A stretch of 64,000 nt of DNA from positions 7,316,001 to 7,380,000 of the forward strand of contig NC_079241.1 in assembly GCF_028009165.1 (NCBI RefSeq), written 5' to 3'. A program made the position numbers and the translations under genes. The notes under the pieces were generated by a model. That model worked only from the letters and a program-made list of their open reading frames with translations, did no database searches and was not told where the DNA came from. Below are positions 11,401 to 22,899 of this stretch, in pieces (the stretch's first letter is position 1; every line of letters starts with the position of its first letter). The stretch comes from Akanthomyces muscarius (Eukaryota; Ascomycota; Sordariomycetes; Hypocreales; Cordycipitaceae).

Positions 11401-14400
11401 ACCACAACAGGATAGGCTCTGTTGTACGATTCACTGACGAGAGCACTAAGCTCGGTATCCAGGCCCTCACGAGCTTGCTGAATGTTGTTGATGGCCTCTC
11501 TAAACTGGTTTCTATGCAAAGCCAAGATGGCGCCGAAGAAAGAACGGTCTGGCGAGTTTCGTTTCAATGAAGACAAATAATTATCCATCGAATCCCATTT
11601 GCCGAGACCCCAGGCTGCTGCAGTTGCCAACGGCGCAATCATCCGTTGTACCTCCGGGGCCGAATTTTGCCAGGTATTCCCGGTAAGCGTGGCGAGGGCA
11701 TCCCACTCGCCGAGGGCGTGAAGGCATCTCATTTTGCCCATAACAATGTCAATGGGAACAGCTTGCTCTGGAGGTACTTCTGCTTCCCGCTTGTTGTAGA
11801 AGGCTAGGGCCTCTTCCCAACGCTCAAGCTTTTCGAACCAGGTTTCGCGAAGCTGAATGCCTTCCTTATAGAGTTGAGCTTTTCGCAGAATACCGATGGC
11901 AGCGTCTGATTGCTGAAGTTGATTGTTGATCACAATCAATGCCTCGACAGCTCCACTACTTTGATCTTGAAGGAATTCGAGTTCCTTGTAATGAAGAGCT
12001 TTGGCGTAGGCGTGACATCGCGCAGCCTCGCGACCGAGTACGCGAATGTCGATCGGCAACGCTTTGTCATCGTGCTCCATGAATTCAGCGAGGTTGAGAA
12101 GGAGACCGAGCAGATCCGGCGGGACATTTTCAGACTTGATCGCACTTTCAATATTTTGGATGAGTTCTTCCTGAAATTGCTCAAACAGCTCGCTCCAGCA
12201 AGAGACAAAAGCAGAGTTGAAGAGTTCTCGCGCAAGGGGGAGGTAGACGCTTGCCAAACTCGCGCAAGCACGTAAAGCATGGTTAGGAGACTCTGTTAAA
12301 AGAGTTGTACTGAATCTTCGCAGCCATTCCTGCCAATCTTCCTTTGTTGACTTGCCCTTGGTATCCCAGGCAGCCTTGAGATGTATTGCGTTCATCTCCA
12401 GTTTTTTTGTGCCTAGATCCGCAAACGCAGGTTCGATGCCGCGGTCAAAGTAGCGTGTTTCGGTATTCAGATCCTGTGGGAGCGCCTCTCCTTTCTGAAG
12501 CTTGCTGACCAGAAGCTCGTAGTTGGCATGCTGAATTTGTCGCAGATTGATCACCTTGTTCACAGTCCCCATAAAATTGATGTAATCCTTCCCGAGCTGT
12601 TGAATGAGGGCACACATTGTGTCCAATGCGGCATTTCGCAGTGCCGGTTCGCTGGCATCAAGCACTCGGGTAAGGGGATGAATAATCTTGGCAGCATAGT
12701 CGTTAAGATTGACCTGCTTGGAGATTTTACCAATGGACTCGATCGCCTGCTTTCGGAGGAATGGGGGCTGCGTGGCTTTCTCAAAAGTCCGCACGATGAC
12801 GGGAATAATTAGATGCATGTATTCCTCGGCGCTGGCTCCAAACACAAGGAACGCATGTAGAACTCTCTCGGAGGGAGCGCGCTTCACACTGGTGTCCTTC
12901 TCGAGTACGCCAAGCATCATAGGCAAAAGACCGGCCAAGTAGATTTTGAACTCGCCCTCCAGAGAGCGAGAGATTGCTTCGATAAGTGATAGGATAGTAG
13001 TCTGCAGCGACGACGACTTGTTCCAGTATTCTTGCAAAATCTCAATAATACCGGGGAGGTAATTTCTGATGTGCTGTCTCACAATGCTGACCAGCGTTGC
13101 CAGCTGGTTGAAGTAGGATTCCAACCTTGTTGACGGCGAGGACCGAATGACCTGTAGGAAAGCGGGGATGATGCGGTCTAAGAATGAGACGCACTCTAGG
13201 CCAAGGGTTCTGAAAATATTCATGATCGCTTCAATGACAGCAGCGTGATGTTGAGCAAGGGATTGGTCCTTCAGAATCTGAAGTAAGGCATTGATGACCA
13301 CAGTTGGAAAGTACTCCTTATTTGAAGGGGTCAAGCCGCTCATCATCAGTGAAATGTCAGTCATCGGACCCAGTTCTGCCCGAGATTGGGTATCAAGGGG
13401 CTTCTCTTCGGCCTGCTGGCATTTATAAGGGTCGAGAGCACCCAGAATGCCCATTAGCTTGATAGTTTCCTGTCGAATTGGTCCCCGCTGATCTTCGGTG
13501 CGAATAATGCTTTGCAAGTTTTCAAGTAGCTGCGGGTATTCGAGATACGGCCGAATAACGTAGCCTGAATTGCTGGCTAGCTGGCCAAGTGCGTGCAGGG
13601 CAGCCTCTCGCTTGATGTTTGAGCTTTGATCCTGAAGGGCCTCGATGATAAGAGGCATCAGACGGTCTTTGTATGGAAGCATATCCTCACCGCCAACTGT
13701 CGCAAGCTCGCCGATGGCTTTGAGTATGGTGGCCGCAACAGAAGGGTTTGGGTCGCTGGCCTTCGGAAGAAGCACCGAGATCATGGGCTCCACGTATGGT
13801 TTAATAAGCGACTGCGCATTCTGGACGAGAAGACTGAGCAGCTTGGCGCTTTCTTCCTTACTACGAGCAACATCCGAGAATTCAAGCTCCGTAAGCATCT
13901 GAATGAGAGTCTTGCGGAGAGACGGAATGACGTATGCGGGATTGTATCTAGCCAGTCGGCCAATGATAGAGACGGCAACTTCTCTAATGACGAACGCTTC
14001 GTCGTTCAGGGCGAAGAAGAGGATGCGGATATTTTCGGCTTTGGCAAGGTGACGATCGAATCGTTCATCGAGAGCCGCGAGCACAGTTCGTCGAATATTA
14101 GGCTCAGGATCGGAGATGCCCACGGTAAGAAGCTTTTCGATTACATCACCGACCACTTGAAGGGCGTGATAGCTTGTTTGGTTGACGATTGGATCACGGA
14201 CATAGAGCTGACAGCAGGTGAGAGCGGCAGCCTCTCTGGTATCTGGATCTTCGTCTTCAACATACTTAATTGCTACGTCGCGGACAAACTCATTCAGAAT
14301 ATGTCCAGCAAAATCGAAGCTTCCTAGCGTGTTGAGCGCCAACTTGACTTCGGCGCGGCGATGTTCGTATGCCTGTGGATCCTTGCCGTCTTTTGCAATG

Positions 14401-15884
14401 ACAGGGACGGATGAGAGAGTGTTGGGCTGAGGAGCGCCGAGCGGCTTGAAAGGCTCGCCACAAAGGACTACACTGAGCATATCCAACAGACGTTCTTGAA
14501 TTGTCGGCTTGACCGGGGGAATATAAAAAGCCATATCGACGAGAGCTTGCGTAAGCTTCGGCGTGAGCTCGCAGGCAAAAATAGGGTCCAGCAGCGCTTC
14601 CATATATTTGCTGAGAGTCTGACCAACAGCCACGGCGAGCCGGCTAATGCAGTCAAATACTGGGTCCACAGATCCTCTCTTGCGAGACTGCGCACTGAGC
14701 CCTTCCCTGACGTAAATGAGCACACCATCCAGATACGGGGCAATAGCACTCTTGACAGAGTTGGCAATGTTTCCGATGGCAAGGAAAGCATCATTGCGCT
14801 CTTTGTCCTTCTTGAGCATGCCCGAGAGGTAGACCATGAACTTATGCAGCCATGACTGGGCAAAGTCAGCTGGAGAATAGCTAGCCAAATCAGGAATGAG
14901 GAGAACGACTGTGTTTCTGACAGTCGGCTCGCGATGGTCCTTGTGCCGGAAGACAACATCGCATGCTTCTTGGTAGTGCTCCTGCATGAACATGCCACCC
15001 TGTTCGAGGAGTTCCTTGAGCACCAACAAAGACGCATGTGTATACTCTACAGTATTGACTTTGAGGCCCTGCCTGGCTTCGTTGTAGATTTTTCCCATCC
15101 ATAGTTGTTTCATCTCCTGGTCTCGATCGCGGATGATTCGGAAACAAGCGCTGACAGTTTCGGCCGATGCTTCTCGAATCTGCTGCCTGGGATCGCGCAA
15201 GCCAACCCATATCAACTCAAAGATTGTTTGGATATACTGGTACATCAATGTCGGAGCGTTGACAGCCAGCTCTCGCAGCACCAGCACCGCACTGTAGCGC
15301 CGTTCTTCGACTCGGTCGTTTTGTAGCCACTCGAGCGCCGTGTTTACTTCCGAGTCGACAAGTTCTGAAATGAGCGATCCACCGGGGCGGCATAGCTTAC
15401 CGAGGGCGACAGCGGCCGGTCGCATCGGGTTCATATCTTTGCCTCGCAGCAGTGTTTTCAAGTTCTGTGTAAATCGCGTATACTTGAGGGCAACATCGAC
15501 GCCGTCAAAGTCGACGAGCGCATCCAGCGCATAGATGCCGCCCAGTCTTTCAGCGGAGTCGCCGCCATGTGTGATGAGTTGCGTGATCTTGTTGTTGACA
15601 GTATTGTAAAAGGATAGGAACTGTTCCGGATTCAGATCTGCGCAGGACCCGTTAGCTGCGACGCGGATCCAGCGTGCAGAATATTTGTAAATTACCTCGG
15701 TGGCATATGGTGACGAGGTCCTTCAGCTGCAATGCAGCTCTCCGTCGTACATCGTCGCCGACTCTAGGATTAGATGGTCAGTATTTTGGCCTTGCCGGAC
15801 AATGTCGCAGCTCGCAAACCTAGATTTCAGCTGACGGCTGATATGGTCCAGCCGCTCCAATGCGGCGGGTTGCTGCTGTGTCAT
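8443..15884 (-). CDS. TOR: TOR serine/threonine kinase
   Basis: Four exons (15884-15820, 15763-15696, 15637-8937, 8883-8443) total 7275 nt, or 2424 aa, the usual TOR length. The first two small exons were found by splicing: LKSR joins VGDDVRRRAALQLKDL, then DLNPEQFLSFYN. After N-terminal HEAT repeats and the FAT region comes the FKBP-rapamycin-binding domain (about 1877-1965; [20 protein letters not shown], with the Ser of the rapamycin-contact site retained). The kinase domain follows (GHEDIRQDERVMQLFGL at about 2044, GLGDRHPSNLML, HIDFGD at about 2213). The protein ends in a FATC tail closing HYIGWCSFW. TOR forms the core of TORC1/TORC2 and couples nutrients to growth. The single copy cannot be assigned to one complex from sequence. 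It is divergent from RTF2 over 537 bp. Confidence 0.97.
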
Positions 15885-16421
15885 GGCAACGAGTGCTCAC
15901 AGCTCCACAGCTGCAGCATATGGGAAACCACGGGATTCAAAAGTCGTAGCCGCCGTCGCAGGGAGTCGCGCAAGCAAAGAAGCGCCCGAGGTGGTTGGGA
16001 CGAGGGAATTGTTGCGGGCGTTGGGCGATAACAGTAGGAGGTTGTGCGTATAAAATACACCGTAGTTCCACCGCAACCATGTTACACACACATATTGGTA
16101 TGTGTAGTGGGTAGAGGTGCGTGGCTGAAGATGGGTGTCGAGACTTTGAACATGTGCGGCGAGCTTCCTGGGGCACGCGCGCCGGGGAGTTGATGCAAAG
16201 ACAGTGCGAAGCTATATTTGGTACTGTCTGACGCTAGCAATGAATGACGGATATAGAACGACGACGGGTCTTCACACTGTTTCCCGCACTGTGCGACGCC
16301 CAACCCCACTCATCCCAGATACCTGCGCCCGCTAGCGCAACAGAGTCCCATCACCTGTCCGACTATTATCATTTTTAGACGACAATCCGCATTTATTCAT
16401 CGCCTCAACGGATCAATCGCC
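15885..16421. promoter_or_regulatory. Divergent promoter between TOR and RTF2
   Basis: 537 bp separate the two start codons, which face away from each other. No TATA box or long repeat stands out. I infer a shared bidirectional promoter. Confidence 0.5.
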
Positions 16422-17219
16422 ATGGGTAATGACGGCGGCTCAATTCCCAAGCGTCGAGAGCTTGTCAAGAACGCAGCTCGATTGCCGACAGTATCCGAGC
16501 TTAAGGCGACTATTCTCGAATCCCTTGGCCATGCCTGGTCGCATTGTGCGCTCAGCGATGCGCCGCTTGATATGGACACTGCAGTGTCGGACGCCTCTGG
16601 CCGACTTTATAACTACGAGGCCGTCTTGAAGCACTTGCTGCCGTCTGAAGAACCTGCAAACCCCGACAACGTTTCGATAATCATTCGATCTCTCCGCGAT
16701 ATTGTGAAGCTCAAGTTCATGAACCGGGGCGGCAAGTGGATTTGCCCAGTCTCTCTGAAGGAGCTTGGCCCAGCCACCCGATCGGTATATATTGTACCCT
16801 GCGGCCATGCATTCGCCGAAGTCGCCGTCACCGAAATCATAGAAGATTCCTGCCCCGAATGCAGTGAGCCGTTCGAGCGCGAAAACATCATCGCCATCTT
16901 ACCAACGACCGAGAAAGATATCGAGCGCCTTGTGAAGAGAATGGAGGACCTCAAATCGAAGGGTCTGTGCCACTCCATGAAAAAGGACAAGTCTGAAAAG
17001 AAGAAGAAGCGCAAAGGGGGCGATGTTGCGCGAGGCGACGGAGATAAAGGGGAACAGAACGGAACTATAAATAGGAACAAGAAAGCGAAAATGGACGATG
17101 CTAGGATAAGCGGAATCAACAATCCCTTGGCCGCCAGTCTCACTGCACGTGTTCTGGCAGAGCAGGACGAGAAAAATAAGCTGCGGCACTTGGTCAAGAC
17201 TGCCTCTAGAGGGCGATAG
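16422..17219 (+). CDS. rtf2: Replication termination factor 2 (Rtf2) family
   Basis: An intronless 265-aa protein beginning MGNDGGSIPKRRELVK, the hallmark N-terminus of the Rtf2 family. A RING-like domain lies at about 105-165: KWICPVSLKEL, VPCGHAFAE, then CPECSEPFE, giving a C...C...CxH...CxxC arrangement. The C-terminus is lysine-rich (KKDKSEKKKKRK) and probably a nuclear-localisation or low-complexity tail. In fission yeast Rtf2 stabilises stalled replication forks, and in other eukaryotes it also touches splicing and SUMO/ubiquitin pathways. The length fits the family. The antisense open frames over this gene are shadows. Confidence 0.93.
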   Translation: MGNDGGSIPKRRELVKNAARLPTVSELKATILESLGHAWSHCALSDAPLDMDTAVSDASGRLYNYEAVLKHLLPSEEPANPDNVSIIIRSLRDIVKLKFMNRGGKWICPVSLKELGPATRSVYIVPCGHAFAEVAVTEIIEDSCPECSEPFERENIIAILPTTEKDIERLVKRMEDLKSKGLCHSMKKDKSEKKKKRKGGDVARGDGDKGEQNGTINRNKKAKMDDARISGINNPLAASLTARVLAEQDEKNKLRHLVKTASRGR

Positions 17220-17872
17220 TCATGGAAGACATGCAGATACATTGTCAAAGAAATAGGATACCCGGAGGACCATTTGGGTTCCCATCATTGCATAGGTTTG
17301 GCGCCAGGAGATGATATGATTATAGGTGTGTCTTTATTCTCAACTTTACTTATGTTGCCTATATTTCTTCGCTTTCTTTCTTCTTCCTATCTTTCTTATG
17401 TTTCTGATATCTCTTACTTTCCAACTTTTTTCTTCCTCTCCTTATTTTCCTTAGCTTCTTCCACACGAAAAAGTCTAGTGTTCCGGCCACTGGCCTCTTT
17501 TCTTAGTACTTGCTAGGCTGGGCAGATGCGGAATATGGGAATATTCACTTGATGCAAATGCGTGCTATTACCAGCAGCACAAAAGATGATTACTGGTATG
17601 CAACTAGAGGAGCCACAGGTAATCCTCCGAGACCACCATAGAGGTTTTCCTACATGCATCAGTGTTAAGTATTGTGGCTGAATGATTGCGCGTTCCAGCA
17701 CGCAACGTTAGTGCAGAGCATCATACCTAAATTAGGTAGGCATTCGGCGGCGTGGGTCGCCTGACTATTTGTGGCTTCAGCTGTCAGCACTTCATTCCGC
17801 CACAGCTTAATTTAATGCCAAGTAAGCTTTCCCGATCACAAAACTCATCTCATGTCATAAACCGCCGACGGG
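17220..17872. other. Intergenic with one AT-rich repeat
   Basis: 3' flank of RTF2 and promoter of the next regulator. It contains a pyrimidine-rich dispersed element at about 17318-17500. No gene is seen. Confidence 0.45.
17318..17500 (-). repeat. Dispersed purine-strand AT-rich element, copy 1
   Basis: About 180 bp that are almost only pyrimidine on the plus strand, edged on the right by GCCACTGG. Read on the minus strand, it resembles the elements near 19.8, 34.0, 37.8 and 40.5 kb: a GCCAGTGG start, then runs of AATAAGAGA/AAGAA. Boundaries are approximate. Confidence 0.4.
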
Positions 17873-19696
17873 ATGAATTTGAATCCACACTCGGTCGTAC
17901 CAAAACCCTCCGGCCGCAAAGGCAATAGAAAGGTCCGCACAGGCTGCATCACCTGCAAGCAAGTTAATTAGCAACCCCTGTCGATGGCTTCCTCCTGACC
18001 GCAGCTCAGGATCCGTAAAGTCAAATGCGACGAGGCCAGGCCATCATGCCTGCGATGCGTTGGAACGGGCCGCAGATGCCAGGGATATGTTGGTCGTTCG
18101 TCAGCACCCAATGCCCTACTTCGGCTCAGCCCAACCATGGAGTTTGAGTCCGCCGAGGGATGCCGCGCTTTTGACTACTATCGCAGCCAGTCAGCCCCGG
18201 TTCTCAGCAACATAATGGATTCCGAGTTTTGGAGTGGCTTAGTAATGCGACTGAGTGTCACGGAACCGATTGTGCGGCACGCCGTCCTAGCAATGAGCAG
18301 CCTTCATGAGCATCTCAGCACCCACAAAGAAGGCACTGACGCCGTTGGGCCATCGTTCACCTACGCGGAATATGGAAAGTCGATATCGGCACTGAGAGAT
18401 TGGAAACCAAGCAATGGGCCGACTATCCCACTATTGGCCTGTGTTCTGTACACATGCCTGGAATTTCTCCTTGACAACGAACAGGCCGCGCGGATGCACA
18501 TCATCGAAGGCCGGAAACTGTTAGGCTCCATCGGCAACGAGTCGTCGCCCGCTCTTGAAATGGTTAAGCGAGATTTGGTTCCCATGTATACAAGACTAGG
18601 TCTGGCGGCATTTCTATACGGTGGCAGTCCCCCACGCGTACCAGAGCATTTGCGCCCGTCCATCTCGACGCCTGTAAGATTCGAAAGCATAGCCGAGGCT
18701 AGAACCTTGCTCTATCACCTGCTGGATGAAGCGCTGCGGTTTAGCACGACTGCACGACCACAAGTCTACACGGGAGAGCTTGATGTAGATGGTTTACAGA
18801 ATCTTGCCTCTGCGCAACAGGACTTGCTATCCCGTCTGAGTCATTGGCATACACTTTTCATTGTCCTCATCAGCGGTGTGAAAACGACACAAGCAAACAC
18901 TTGTACACAAAACCTCCTACTGATGTACTACAACACGGCTACCATCTGGGTCTCTACGTCGCTCAGCCAGGACGAGGTAGCCTACGATAGTCACATCACT
19001 GCATTTGGCACTATTGTGTCGCTTGCTTCGGCAATCATCACGGGCGCACAGCGCGGACCGCCGCTGCATTCATTCAGCTTTGAGACAGAGTTGATAGCAC
19101 CAGTCTACTGGACAGCACAGAAATGTCGGCACCCACTGCTGCGCCGTGCCGCCGTGAAGCTACTAATGAAGGACGAACTGAGGAACCGGCGCGAAAATCT
19201 CTGGCACTCCAACGAAGCCATTGCAATAGCACTTCGAACGATAGAAATCGAGGAGGAGAGTATTGACAGATCCATGGTAGCCACCGATAGAAATGCCATG
19301 GACCTGAGACCAGGTTCTCACAGCACACCGTATTCAGAGGCCTCAAGCAGAGATTCCAACAGAAGCAACTGGCATGTCCCCCTTCACCAACCACCCACAC
19401 TCTCGCTTGATCAGTTCGAAGAAGAAATGCAGCTGGATGAGCTACTGGACTTCAACAGGATCCCAGAGACGGGTGTTGGTGCTGCTCACGATGCTGGCAG
19501 TCTGGCTGAAGTCCTGGATGTACAGGCTGATGTTGTTCAGCTGCAGTCCCCGTATGGCGTGCCCGAGAGCTCACGCATCAAGAACGTTTTGATTGGGCCT
19601 CGTGACAAGAATGGTGTTTCGGTGACGACGTTCCGGGAGCCGCAGAATGTAGAGGATCAATGGGATGTGAGGAAAGAGTTCATCCCATTTGTTTAA
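17873..19696 (+). CDS. Zn(II)2Cys6 transcription factor with a GC-AG intron
   Basis: Two exons (17873-17958 and 18010-19696) give 590 aa. The intron 17959-18009 begins GCAAGT and ends CAG, with a CTGAC branch point 15 nt before. This GC-AG splice is the only one I found that restores a canonical zinc cluster (GCITCKIRKVKCDEARPSC: cysteines at 25, 28, 35, 42, 45, 52). A GT donor three bases later gives either a stop or a nine-residue second spacer. The rest resembles the fungal-specific regulators whose middle region begins RAFDYYRSQSAPVLS. They are often of unknown target and commonly end in an acidic tail. Predicted nuclear DNA-binding activator or repressor. It faces the same way as the C2H2 gene to the right. 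Confidence 0.88.
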
Positions 19697-20507
19697 TATA
19701 GAACCAGTAAAGCAAAGCTCCAATCCATACTACATGACTGAGTTCGTAAGTACGAAGGCAAGACGTTAGTAGCTAAGTTACTACTATGAGTTATTTATTA
19801 AAGAATAAATATATTAATGGAGAATAGGGAGAATAAATAAAAGTGGTAAAAGCTAGAGAAATGAGGGGAATAAGAGAAATTAGAGAAGTAAGACGGGGGA
19901 AGAAGTTATCGAATAAATAAATAAACAAAGTCACTACTGCTTCTACGCGGGCGTTTTCTTTTACCGGTGGGTGCCTAGTGAATACTTAGTGACAACGGTC
20001 TCCCCGGCGAAGGCTTATGGAGTTTGTGTCAGGATTGTCGAGGCTATTGGAAAGGAAGCGGATCTTTATTGTCGTCCCGTTCGCCCAGATCATAAAAGCA
20101 AATCTCAAAAGCCAAGCGTGCAGCTTGCGCGGATATTTGGATCTGCCGAGGTGCCTGACAGTTGCCTGGTGTGCCTGGTGACGACAGCCTTGTTCATGGA
20201 GCGGCGGCCATCACGAACGAATCACAGCCACGCTGCGGCGTAGCCGACAGTTGCCCCAACTGCCCCCTTGGCGTAATGCGAGGAATCTAGGTCCTGGGTT
20301 TCTGCGACGCAGATAGCTTTCTTCGGATAATTTCAAGCTGTACATATATCTACGAGTTTCTGCTTTGTCCCTAACGACTGGAAAACAGCTGTTTCCAAGT
20401 CCTCTCGGGTGGAAACTTTGGTCAATTACGAGTTTCCGACCGGCGGCATAGCGCCTTTTCTCACGCAACCTCCATCAGCTCCCAACAATCGTACCCAGGC
20501 GATAAAA
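19697..20507. other. Intergenic with one AT-rich repeat
   Basis: 3' flank of the regulator, an AT-rich dispersed element (about 19748-19945), then the promoter of the C2H2 gene. An in-frame open stretch upstream of 20508 lacks an ATG. Confidence 0.45.
19748..19945 (+). repeat. Dispersed purine-strand AT-rich element, copy 2
   Basis: About 200 bp, nearly all purine plus T on the plus strand. It starts TAGTAGCTAAGTTACTA and ends AAGTCACTACTG, which can be read as eroded inverted ends of the CAGTGGCTAAGCTA type. The internal AAAGCTAGAGAAATGAGGGG resembles the copy at 37.8 kb. Confidence 0.42.
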
Positions 20508-22734
20508 ATGGAAGATTGCCACTGTCAAGGCGATTCCGGCACTGCGCCACGAGTCGCAGAGTCTCCCAGGGCGGAGCCCGCCTTTCGAAAGCGTTTCCCG
20601 GAGACCTTTCGCCTGAATCCAAGCTCGCTGCGCCGCCACTCGCGGGCTCAGTCAATATGCAGCAGTGTATCTTCCGCCCATTTCTTTGACTCGGACACGG
20701 CATATTCTGCGTCTTCCGTCGCGAGCCCAATTAGTACTGTGTACGAGAGCGAGACCGAGGATTTTATACGCCCCCTTTTTCAGGACCGGCCCAGCTCCAG
20801 AGTCGCCGAAAGGCGCCGCCAGCATTTTGCGTCCTTCGACTCTGGGTCGACATGGGTCGGCGACAGAGAAGAAGAAGCTAGGTTTACTCAAGATAAGCTT
20901 GAAACTACGATGAAAGCTGTTTTCGCTAGTTCGTTGTCGCCAAAGACATTCCTAAGCGAAAACGATGAAGACGAAGATGACCTCAAGAGGTGAGTTTCGG
21001 GATTTCTTTGTTTCCAATGATGCTTTCATTAACACATCCTGAGCCCGGCCACTGCTCAGAATCTGAGTGACGACGACGCTTCAATGTCCGGCAACTCAGA
21101 GGGCGGCGTTAGTGAGGAGGCCGATGTTAACAGCCCTCGAACATTCATATGCGACGCAAGCTCTGTCGCCACTGACGAGACAGTTGAGAGTGACGCCGAT
21201 ACGCTGCTCACTTACACTCTGCAACTAGTCTACGGCATTGACGCGCCGGAGCAAGAACATCAGCTCGGCAATATGCGACGATTGTCTGCAAGGTACATTC
21301 GATTGTTGGGCGACGCTATTTGGCAATCGCCCACCGTCGACGGAGAGCAGCCGAACTCGCAAGACAATTCGTATCCCAGTAACACATCTTCGCCTATACA
21401 CGACGGCCGGCGTGGGTCACATTCTGGGTCATCCCAGTCAAGTTCCAAACGCAAACAGGAAGACGACCATGGTGAAGATGGCCAGGAGAATGGGCAGGGA
21501 TCGGGCTTTGTGCCCGTGAAGAAGGCCAAGCACGCCATTCGAGACGACGGCAGCCTGCGACTTAGCTGCCCTTTCCGAAAACGCAACCCCCATCGCTTCA
21601 ACGTGCGTGATCACCACAGCTGCGCAATGACGTATTTCCCAAAATTCGCAGAACTAAGGTGGGCCCGTCTCTTAAACGAAACTGCCCCGGCGAAGTACTG
21701 ACAAGTTTCAAAGACAGCACATTGTAAAGCAACACAAGCGCGATGACCCATCGGCATTCGTATGCGATAGATGCAATCGCGACTTTCGTTCGCGGAAAGA
21801 GCTGCGCGAACACCAACGACAGCCAAAAGAGTTTATGTGTGATCTAGCAGATCACGATCCAGAATCTGGAATAGACGGACCAACGTGCAACAAACTGCTC
21901 AGTCGCAAGCGCGCAAGCGGCGCCTCGCCGATTATACAATGGAAAGAAATATGGAATCTATTATTTCCGGATGACGACGATCATGCAATCCAGACATCCA
22001 GTGAGTTCTCTTATGAATACGCAAGCCAATTCCACGCTGACCATTGGTTAGATTTTACTCCCGTCATTGAGCATTTTGAGCTGGCGGCGCAGTTCTACAC
22101 ATCGGTTGACCACTTACGGGCGTCCCTGCAAGACAAAATATCCAATCAGGCCACGCTAGACACGATATGGACCAAATTCCACCAGTGCTTCGCAGAGAGC
22201 GTGGAGCAGTGCCTCACCACAGCTCAAGGGCTGCCCTATGTAAATCGCAGCAACAAGAAGGGCGAGTCGAGCAAGACCGCGCAGCAAGCAGGCAGAAGCA
22301 GCCATCGCATGCCCAACATTCAAGCGCGGCCCGATTCTGGCATCGTGCTAGACGACGGGTCGGAGGAGAGCGGCAGTGTTACCAGCAGTGGGGTCCGCTA
22401 CAACGACAGCAACGCCATCCTACACATGCTCAACGGCGGCGACCAGCACGGTTTTGTGTTTGGCGATAGCTCCAGCACGCCTGCGCTATCGCTGCATACA
22501 CCTGCATCGGTATTTGACCCCAATTTGCTTTCCGCTCCTGCACAACTGATCCCTCGCGGCCATGCCATGACATCAAATCCCCAAACAGACTTCACACGGC
22601 TCTGGACAGACGAGATGATGTACAACACGACGGACATGGGAGGTGCCGACCCAAGCGCGACACCACATGGAAATTGGGAAGATACACCACCACACATGGC
22701 ATTTTACGAATCAACGACACCCAACTTATTTTAG
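20508..22734 (+). CDS. C2H2 zinc-finger protein of fungal type
   Basis: Three exons (20508-20989, 21044-21658, 21714-22734) give 705 aa. The N-terminal third is Ser-rich and disordered. An acidic stretch (ENDEDEDD) precedes the first splice. A KRKQEDDHGEDGQ region precedes the zinc part, CPFRKRNPHRFNVRDHHSCA, followed across the second splice by LRQHIVKQHKRDD and CDRCNRDFRSRKELREHQRQ. This pattern, an atypical finger followed by a C2H2 finger, recurs in fungal proteins of unknown function. The acceptor at 21043 was chosen over the nearby CAG at 21059 because only the former keeps the frame open. Probably nuclear; targets unknown. Its stop codon is 165 bp from that of the convergent rhodopsin-like gene. 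Confidence 0.82.
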
Positions 22735-22899
22735 AGAAGCGACAAAAGGGGCGCCAGTCTCCCCCCCATGAACTGTAGAACAAATAGCCAAAATATATAC
22801 AACGCTATGTAACTGCTTGAAAATTGGTACTTGAAATGAGCCGCTAGCCGTGAAAGTTCGGTTGCTGATATCATCTTGTGCCCACGTATGGTTCTGTTG

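Noticed and set aside
13626..14327. 233-codon plus-strand open frame inside TOR
   Set aside because: Antisense to the TOR HEAT region, no family likeness, no independent promoter.
16613..17248. 211-codon minus-strand frame
   Set aside because: Antisense shadow of RTF2; its apparent hydrophobic runs mirror the Lys-rich tail.
20409..20507. N-terminal extension of the C2H2 gene
   Set aside because: The open frame continues upstream but contains no ATG; 20508 is the first.
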